From Denitratisoma sp. (lineage in GTDB: Bacteria; Pseudomonadota; Gammaproteobacteria; Burkholderiales; Rhodocyclaceae), in contig JAVSMO010000001.1 in assembly GCA_032027165.1 (NCBI GenBank), positions 50,980 to 88,269 of the forward strand: DNA of 37,290 nucleotides, in the 5' to 3' direction. This document shows, one piece after another, positions 32,101 to 37,290 of this stretch; position 1 is the first letter of the stretch; the number at the start of each line of letters is the position of its first letter. The translations under genes and the position numbers were made by a program. The notes below the pieces were generated by a model. That model searched no databases, had not been told where the DNA came from, and saw only the letters and a list, made by a program, of their open reading frames with translations.

Positions 32101-32921
32101 TTCTTCCTCAGGAAAAGTCGCGGGTCGACCGCCGTGCCGTTGGCCAGCACCGTCCAGTGCAGGTGCGGGCCGCTGGTGCGGCCGGTGTTGCCGGACAGGC
32201 CGATGCGCTGGCCGGCGGCGACCGGCTCGCCGGGCAGCACCTCGATGCGGTCGAGGTGGCAGTAGAGGGTGACCAGGCCCTGGCCGTGGTCGATGTAGAC
32301 GGAGTTGCCGTTGAAGAAGTAGTCGCCGGACTCGACGACGACGCCCGCTCCCGCGGCGTGCACCGGCGTGCCGGTCGGCACGGCGACGTCGATGCCGGCG
32401 TGCGGCATGCGCTCGAGACCGTTGATGATGCGGCGCAGGCCGAAGCGGCCGGTGAGGCGCCCGGCGGCGGGCAGGCGGAAGGCGGTGTCGATGTCCGGCT
32501 CGTCGCGGAAACCGGCCTTGATCTCGTCGATGCGCTTCTGTTCGCGCTCGATGCGCAGCAGGTCCTCGGGCGGCGGCTCGACCTTGCGGTGGTCGGGCAC
32601 CGTGAAGCGCTGCAGCGGATAATGCCTGGCGGCGACGCGGACCGGCTTCGTCTCCTCGGCGCCGCCGGCGGCGACGCGCAGGGCATGCGGGCCGGGCTCC
32701 AGGCTCAGGGGCAGGCCGACCAGCGCCACCCAGCCCCGGCCGTCGCGCAGGACGGCGACGCGCCGCTCGCCGAACCAGGCCTGCGGCCGCTCGGGGCCGT
32801 TGCCGAGGCGGACGAGGGCGATGCCGCCCGGCACGGCGGCCTCCTGCGGCAGGGCGTGCGCGGACAGGGCGGCGAGGAAACTCAGCCCCGCGATGGCGAG
32901 TCGAAGCAAAAGCGTGTTCAT
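32097..32921 (-). CDS. M23-family metallopeptidase (LytM-type), exported
   Basis: A 274-residue protein with a signal peptide (MNTLLLRLAIAGLSFLAALSAHA). An N-terminal beta-rich domain and a charged helix (DLLRIEREQKRIDEIKAGF) precede the LytM domain. Zinc ligands are H174 and D178 (RMPHAGIDVA) and H255 (GPHLHW), with catalytic H222 (YCHLD) and H253. It should cut peptidoglycan cross-links in the periplasm. It overlaps the second TPM gene by 4 bases, so it forms an envelope-related operon with the two TPM genes, perhaps with nosD-like and MFS genes beyond. Confidence 0.92.
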   Translation of the reverse strand: MNTLLLRLAIAGLSFLAALSAHALPQEAAVPGGIALVRLGNGPERPQAWFGERRVAVLRDGRGWVALVGLPLSLEPGPHALRVAAGGAEETKPVRVAARHYPLQRFTVPDHRKVEPPPEDLLRIEREQKRIDEIKAGFRDEPDIDTAFRLPAAGRLTGRFGLRRIINGLERMPHAGIDVAVPTGTPVHAAGAGVVVESGDYFFNGNSVYIDHGQGLVTLYCHLDRIEVLPGEPVAAGQRIGLSGNTGRTSGPHLHWTVLANGTAVDPRLFLRKK

Positions 32922-32977
32922 GGCGCCTGAATTGTAACGGCTTGCACGGACACTGTTTTGAACCTAGGGTGAAACCC

Positions 32978-33889
32978 ATGAACAAGCGACGGAGCTTTCT
33001 GCAGGGCCTGACGGGGCTGGGCTTCGCGCTGGCGCTCCAGCCCGGCTTCGCGGCCGAACGTGCGCCGCTGACCAAGCCGGTCCCCTCGACCGGCGAGCGC
33101 ATCCCGCTGATCGGCATGGGGTCGTGGCTGACTTTCGACAGCGGAGCGAGCCCGGGCGCGCTGGCGCGCCTGCAGCCGGTGCTGCAGGCCTTCTTCGACC
33201 AGGGCGGGCGGCTGGTCGACTCCTCGCCGATGTACGGCACGGCCGAGCGCGTCATCGGCGAGCTGCTGCCGCGGCTGAAGGGGCGCGAGAACCTGTTCGC
33301 CGCCAGCAAGGTGTGGATCTACGGCCAGGCGCTGGGGCGGCGGCAGATGGAGGCCTCGCGCAAGCTGTGGGGCGTGCCGCGCTTCGACCTCATGCAGATC
33401 CACAACATGCTCGACTGGGAGGGGCATCTGGACGTGCTGCGCGAGATGAAGCGTGCCGGCGCCATCCGCTACATCGGTATCACCACCTCGCACGGCCGGC
33501 GCCACGACGACCTGCTTCAGGCGATGCAGAAGGCCGATTTCGACTTCGTGCAGTTCACCTACGGCCTGCACGACCGCGAGCCGGAGCGCCGGCTGCTGCC
33601 GCTCGCCGCCGAGCGGCGCATGGCGGTGATCGCCAACCGGCCCTTCGACAGCGGCGCGCTGTTCGATCGCGTGCGCGGCAGGCCGCTGCCGGACTGGGCG
33701 GCGGAGATCGACTGCATGAACTGGGCGCAGGTGTTCCTCAAGTTCGCCGTCTCGCACCCTGCGGTGACCTGCGCGATTCCCGCCACCTCGAATCCCGACC
33801 ACATGCGGGAAAACATGGGCGCCAACTTCGGCCGCCTGCCGGATGCGGCGCTGCGCCGGCGCATGGCGCAGCATTTCGATTCCCTCTAG
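32978..33889 (+). CDS. Tat-exported aldo-keto reductase
   Basis: A 303-residue aldo-keto reductase. The ATG at 32978 gives MNKRRSFLQGLTGLGFALALQPGFAAE, a Tat signal with NKRRSFLQG. The catalytic tetrad is visible as D81, Y86, K111 and H142 (VDSSPMYGTAE, AASKVW, LMQIHNM). AKRs normally need cytosolic NADPH, so an exported form presumably folds with its cofactor in the cytoplasm before Tat export. It diverges from the M23 operon by 56 bases and its end overlaps uvrA (convergent) by 4 bases. The upstream ATG in frame has no benefit and was rejected. Confidence 0.88.
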   Translation: MNKRRSFLQGLTGLGFALALQPGFAAERAPLTKPVPSTGERIPLIGMGSWLTFDSGASPGALARLQPVLQAFFDQGGRLVDSSPMYGTAERVIGELLPRLKGRENLFAASKVWIYGQALGRRQMEASRKLWGVPRFDLMQIHNMLDWEGHLDVLREMKRAGAIRYIGITTSHGRRHDDLLQAMQKADFDFVQFTYGLHDREPERRLLPLAAERRMAVIANRPFDSGALFDRVRGRPLPDWAAEIDCMNWAQVFLKFAVSHPAVTCAIPATSNPDHMRENMGANFGRLPDAALRRRMAQHFDSL

Positions 33890-36800
33890 CGCGAGCGCTC
33901 GCGCAGGAAGTCCTTGAGGATGCGGCCGGTGTGCGAGGCCGCTTTCGCCACCTGCTCCGGCGCACCCTGCGCGACGATGCGCCCGCCGGCCGCGCCGCCT
34001 TCCGGGCCGAGGTCGACGATCCAGTCGGCTTCCGCCATCACGTCGAGGTTGTGCTCGATCACCGCCACGGTGTTGCCGCCGTCGACCAGGCGGTGCAGGA
34101 CGCGGATCAGCTTCTCGACGTCGGCCATGTGCAATCCTACCGTTGGTTCGTCGAGGACGTAGAGGGTGTGGGCGCTCCGCGTGCTCTGTACGCCGCGGCG
34201 CGGGGCGGCGTCGCTTCGCACCTTCGCCAGTTCCGTCACCAGCTTGATGCGCTGCGCCTCGCCGCCGGAGAGCGTCGGACTCTGCTGGCCGAGGGTGAGG
34301 TAGCCCAGGCCCACGTCCTGCAGCAGGCGCAGGGCGTGGTGGATGGACGGATGCGCCGAGAAGAAGTCCACCGATTCGTCCACGCTCATGGCCAGCACCT
34401 CGCCGATGTGCATCCCCTTCCAGCGCACCATCAGCGTCTCGGCATTGAAGCGCGTGCCCTTGCAGACGTCGCAGGGCACCTTGACGTCGGGCAGGAAGCT
34501 CATCTCGATCTTCTGCACGCCCTGGCCCTCGCAGGCCTCGCAGCGGCCGCCGGCGGTGTTGAAGGAGAAGCGCGAGGGCGAGTAGCCGCGGATGCGCGAC
34601 TCCGCCGTGTCGGCGAACAGCTTGCGCACGGCGTCCCAGAAGCCGACGTAGGTGGCCGGGCAGGAGCGCGGCGTCTTGCCGATCGGCGTCTGGTCGACTT
34701 CCAGCACGCGGCCGACGGCTTCCCAGCCGCGCAGTTCGCGGCAGCCGTGCAGGGGCGCGGCCTTGTGCTTGCGCCCCTCGGCCACCAGCCGGTGCAGGTT
34801 GTCGCGCAGCACCTCGCGCGCGAGCGTCGACTTGCCTGACCCCGAGACGCCGGTCACCACCGTCAGGCGGGCGAGCGGCAGGCGGAGATCGAGGTTTTTC
34901 AGGTTGTGCAGGCCGGCGCCGCGGATCTCGATCGCCGTGTCGCGGGGACTGACTTTTCGCCGCGCGGCGAGCGGGTGCAGCAGCGGCTGCGCCAGGCAGC
35001 GGCCGGTGACGGAATCGGGGTGGCGCATCAGTTCCTCCGCCGTGCCCTCGGCGACGACGCGGCCGCCCTGCGTGCCGGCGCCGGGGCCGAGGTCGAGCAC
35101 GTGGTCGGCGCGGCGGATGGTGTCCTCGTCGTGCTCGACCACCACCAGGGTGTTGCCCTTGGCCTCGAGCTTCGCCAGCGTCTCGAGCAGGATGCGGTTG
35201 TCGCGCGGATGCAGTCCTATCGTCGGCTCGTCGAGGATGTAGCAGACACCCTGCAGGTTGGAGCCGAGCTGGGCGGCCAGGCGGATGCGCTGCGCCTCGC
35301 CGCCGGAGAGCGTCGGCGCCGCGCGGTCCAGCGCCAGGTAGTCGAGGCCGACCTCGCGCAGGAAGGTGAGGCGCGCGCGCAGCTCGACGAGGATGTCGCG
35401 GGCGATGGCCTCGTCGCGGCCGGCGAGCTTGAGTTTGGCGAAGAACGCTTCGAGCCCGGAGACCGGCAGGGCGGAAAGATCGGCGATGGAATGGTCGCGG
35501 AAGCGCACCGCCAGCGCGGTCGGATTGAGGCGCTTGCCCTCGCAGGCCGGGCAGGCGTGCGCCTCCCCTTCGAACCACTCGTTCCACCAGATCTCCTCGC
35601 CGCTCTGCTCTTCGTCGAAGCCGGCGATGGCCAGCCCCGTGCCGTAGCAGGTCTCGCACCAGCCGTGCTTGGAGTTGTAGGAGAACAGGCGCGGGTCGGG
35701 CTCGGCGAAGCTCCTGCCGCAGGAAGGGCAGGCGCGCTTGGTCGAGAAGGCGTGCAGCTCGAGCCTGGCTTCGTTTTTCCCCTGGCGGATGGCGCGGACG
35801 AGGTCGTCGAGCGGGCCGATCACCTGCACCGTGCCCTTGCCGAATTCCAGCGCGCGGGCGAGCGCCGCGCGTAGTTGCGCCTCGTTGTCCGCCGAGACGA
35901 CGAGGTCGGCCACCGGCAGCGCGATGTCGTGCTCGCGGAAGCGGTCGAGGCGCGGCCACTTCGCCGTCGGCAGGAAGGCGCCGTCGACGCGCAGGTGGCT
36001 GAAGCCCTTGCCCAAGGCCCATTTGGCGAGGTCGGTGTAGACGCCCTTGCGCGCCGTCACCAGCGGCGCCATCAGGCCGATGTGTTTGCCCCGCCAGTCG
36101 CGCAGGATGCGCGCGGCGATGGCTTCCTCGCTCTGCGGCTCGATCGGCACGGCGCAGTCGGGGCAGTGCTGCGTGCCGAGCTTGACGTAGAGCAGGCGCA
36201 GGAAGTGCTGGATCTCGGTGAGCGTGCCCACCGTGCTCTTGCGCCCGCCGCGGCTGGTGCGCTGTTCGATGGCGACGGTGGGCGGGATGCCGAAGATGGC
36301 GTCGACGTCGGGCCGCGCCGAGGGCTGCACGAACTGGCGGGCGTAGGCGTTGAGCGATTCGAGGTAGCGCCGCTGGCCCTCGGCGAAGAGGATGTCGAAG
36401 GCCAGGGTCGACTTGCCCGAGCCCGAGACGCCGGTGACGACGGTGAAGCGGTTGCGCGGGATGTCGACGTCCACGCCCTTCAGGTTGTGCTCGCGGGCGT
36501 TGTGGATGCGTATTAAATCCCCCGGCGCTGGCGCGCCACCCCCTTTTGCAAAGGGGGTTATGGGTGTGGTCGCGGCGATTCCCCCCTTTGAAAAAGGGGG
36601 GCTAGGGGGGATTTCAAACGCCGCCTCATATTCCCGCAGCGCCTTCCCCGTGTGCGACGCCGCGCAGGCCATGACCTCCGCCACCGTGCCGGCGCAGACC
36701 AGCTCGCCGCCGGCCTCGCCGCCCTCGGGGCCGAGGTCGACGATCCAGTCGCTGGCGCGGATGACGTCGAGGTTGTGCTCGATCACCACCAGCGAATGGC

Positions 36801-37290
36801 CGGCGGCGACGAGGCGACGGAAGGATTTGAGCAGCTTGGCGATGTCGTCGAAGTGCAGGCCCGTCGTCGGCTCGTCGAAGAGGAACAGCGTCGGCCTGCC
36901 CGCCGTGTCGCTGTCGGCGAGGTGGCCGGCGAGCTTGAGGCGCTGCGCTTCGCCGCCGGAGAGCGTCGGCACCGGCTGGCCGAGGCGCAGGTATTCGAGG
37001 CCGACGTCGGCCAGCGGCGCCAGGCGCGCCAGCACCTCGGGCCGGTCGGCGAAAAAAGTCAGTGCCTCGGCGACGGTGAGTTCCAGCACGTCGGCGATCG
37101 ACTTGCCTTCGAGCGCGACTTCCAGGACCTCGGCGCGGAAGCGCTTGCCGTCGCAGTCCGGGCAGCGCAGGTAGACGTCGGAGAGGAACTGCATCTCGAC
37201 GTGCTCGAAGCCGTTGCCGCCGCAGGTCGGGCAGCGGCCGTTGCCGGAGTTGAAGCTGAAGGTGCCCGGCGTGTAGCCGCGCTCCTTCGA
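33886..37290 (-). CDS. uvrA: Excinuclease ABC subunit UvrA, double-length tandem form (partial, 5' end beyond window)
   Basis: At least 1,134 residues, open in frame to the window edge (the first visible residues, SKERGYTPGTFSFNSGNGRCPTCGGNGFEH, are mid-protein). The visible N-terminal part is the second ABC module of a first UvrA half (zinc module CPTC...CPDC, PTLSGGEAQRLKL, LFLFDEPTTGLHF). A Pro/Gly/Lys linker (SPPFSKGGIAATTPITPFAKGGGAP) follows. A complete second UvrA half then starts with GVSGSGKSTLAFDILFAEGQ, with zinc cysteines, two LSGGEAQRIRL/IKL signatures and two Walker B motifs. UvrA finds bulky DNA damage for nucleotide-excision repair. Such double proteins are known in proteobacteria. 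The linker is encoded by a repeat element (36515-36614), and copies 6 and 7 of the dispersed motif also lie inside. Confidence 0.92.
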   Translation of the reverse strand, partial: SKERGYTPGTFSFNSGNGRCPTCGGNGFEHVEMQFLSDVYLRCPDCDGKRFRAEVLEVALEGKSIADVLELTVAEALTFFADRPEVLARLAPLADVGLEYLRLGQPVPTLSGGEAQRLKLAGHLADSDTAGRPTLFLFDEPTTGLHFDDIAKLLKSFRRLVAAGHSLVVIEHNLDVIRASDWIVDLGPEGGEAGGELVCAGTVAEVMACAASHTGKALREYEAAFEIPPSPPFSKGGIAATTPITPFAKGGGAPAPGDLIRIHNAREHNLKGVDVDIPRNRFTVVTGVSGSGKSTLAFDILFAEGQRRYLESLNAYARQFVQPSARPDVDAIFGIPPTVAIEQRTSRGGRKSTVGTLTEIQHFLRLLYVKLGTQHCPDCAVPIEPQSEEAIAARILRDWRGKHIGLMAPLVTARKGVYTDLAKWALGKGFSHLRVDGAFLPTAKWPRLDRFREHDIALPVADLVVSADNEAQLRAALARALEFGKGTVQVIGPLDDLVRAIRQGKNEARLELHAFSTKRACPSCGRSFAEPDPRLFSYNSKHGWCETCYGTGLAIAGFDEEQSGEEIWWNEWFEGEAHACPACEGKRLNPTALAVRFRDHSIADLSALPVSGLEAFFAKLKLAGRDEAIARDILVELRARLTFLREVGLDYLALDRAAPTLSGGEAQRIRLAAQLGSNLQGVCYILDEPTIGLHPRDNRILLETLAKLEAKGNTLVVVEHDEDTIRRADHVLDLGPGAGTQGGRVVAEGTAEELMRHPDSVTGRCLAQPLLHPLAARRKVSPRDTAIEIRGAGLHNLKNLDLRLPLARLTVVTGVSGSGKSTLAREVLRDNLHRLVAEGRKHKAAPLHGCRELRGWEAVGRVLEVDQTPIGKTPRSCPATYVGFWDAVRKLFADTAESRIRGYSPSRFSFNTAGGRCEACEGQGVQKIEMSFLPDVKVPCDVCKGTRFNAETLMVRWKGMHIGEVLAMSVDESVDFFSAHPSIHHALRLLQDVGLGYLTLGQQSPTLSGGEAQRIKLVTELAKVRSDAAPRRGVQSTRSAHTLYVLDEPTVGLHMADVEKLIRVLHRLVDGGNTVAVIEHNLDVMAEADWIVDLGPEGGAAGGRIVAQGAPEQVAKAASHTGRILKDFLRERSR
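34933..34957 (-). repeat. Dispersed bipartite motif, copy 6 (in uvrA)
   Basis: All 16 fixed positions match on the minus strand; the spacer is CCCCGCGAC. It has the same orientation as uvrA and encodes KVSPRDTA, in contrast to the other genic copies, which lie antisense. Confidence 0.88.
36515..36614. repeat. Palindrome-rich repeat element with terminal inverted repeats, inside uvrA
   Basis: AAATCCCCC (36515-36523) and GGGGGATTT (36606-36614) form terminal inverted repeats. Inside are two hairpins: CCCCC/GGGGG around TTTTGCAAA at 36539-36557, and CCCCCC/GGGGGG around TTTGAAAAA at 36581-36601. The pattern matches a well-known type of dispersed intergenic repeat in bacteria, but here it lies in a reading frame without a stop. 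It encodes the linker between the UvrA halves on the minus strand, from roughly FEIPPSPPFSKGG to GDLIR. Confidence 0.85.
37054..37078 (+). repeat. Dispersed bipartite motif, copy 7 (in uvrA)
   Basis: Matches 15 of 16 fixed positions (ACGGTG instead of ACGGCG); the spacer is GCCTCGGCG. It is antisense to uvrA and encodes TVAEALTF. Confidence 0.75.

Noticed and set aside
33116..33140. A partial match to the dispersed motif in the aldo-keto reductase gene (GAAAGTCAGC on the minus strand)
   Set aside because: Only 12 of 16 fixed bases match and the second half is ATGCCG, so it is no better than a chance match.
31486..33309. A 607-codon frame joining the M23 and TPM genes
   Set aside because: The upstream half is antisense or out of frame with the M23 peptidase, which has its own signal peptide and zinc motifs.

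Overview
The window looks like chromosome from a high-GC betaproteobacterium, most likely a Rhodocyclales-type organism. The 23S and 5S rRNA sequences are betaproteobacterial in character, the coding regions are GC-rich, and the gene set (DadA, class I FBPase, Pit plus DUF47, a Lys/Ala-rich SWIB protein, a double-length UvrA) fits that group. The taxonomy is inferred from gene content and was not tested with a tree.

Layout. 1-838: 3' end of an rRNA operon (23S end, 5S, strong terminator). 888-6146: a zinc alcohol dehydrogenase, then leftward genes for a Y-family polymerase, an MFS transporter, a small secreted protein and DadA. 6231-9939: rightward run of fructose-1,6-bisphosphatase, MsrA, FKBP-type PPIase, and a phosphate uptake pair (DUF47/PhoU-like plus Pit). 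9943-13100: PhoD-type phosphatase, a divergent MBL hydrolase, and a SWIB protein with its own promoter and terminator. 13107-16737: a leftward cluster of little-characterised genes (two unknowns, a small unknown, an S24-like protein lacking the usual lysine, and an HTH-like/coiled-coil/ferredoxin/reductase fusion). 16759-20787: APC permease, cDPGS-like P-loop protein, class III cyclase and a secreted amidohydrolase. 20834-23459: a tight operon of dienoyl-CoA-isomerase-type crotonase, old yellow enzyme and transglutaminase-like protein. 23591-26441: a small secreted protein, then a low-GC island carrying one 694-residue STAND-like NTPase. 26653-32921: a leftward run of PaiB-like protein, lectin-like lipoprotein, a second MFS transporter, solo NosD, two TPM proteins and an M23 peptidase. 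32978-37290: a Tat-exported aldo-keto reductase and the C-terminal part of a tandem UvrA running off the window.

Three signals stand out. First, a bipartite 25-base motif (AAAAGTCAGT, nine variable bases, ACGGCG) occurs at seven places on both strands, between genes and inside them, far more than chance allows. It resembles a genome-wide dispersed signal such as an uptake sequence, a protein-binding site or a small repeat. Second, a palindrome-rich element of about 100 bases with terminal inverted repeats sits in frame inside uvrA and encodes the linker between its two halves. Third, the single-gene NTPase island has clearly lower GC and short palindromic units on both sides, which suggests horizontal acquisition and makes it a candidate defence gene.
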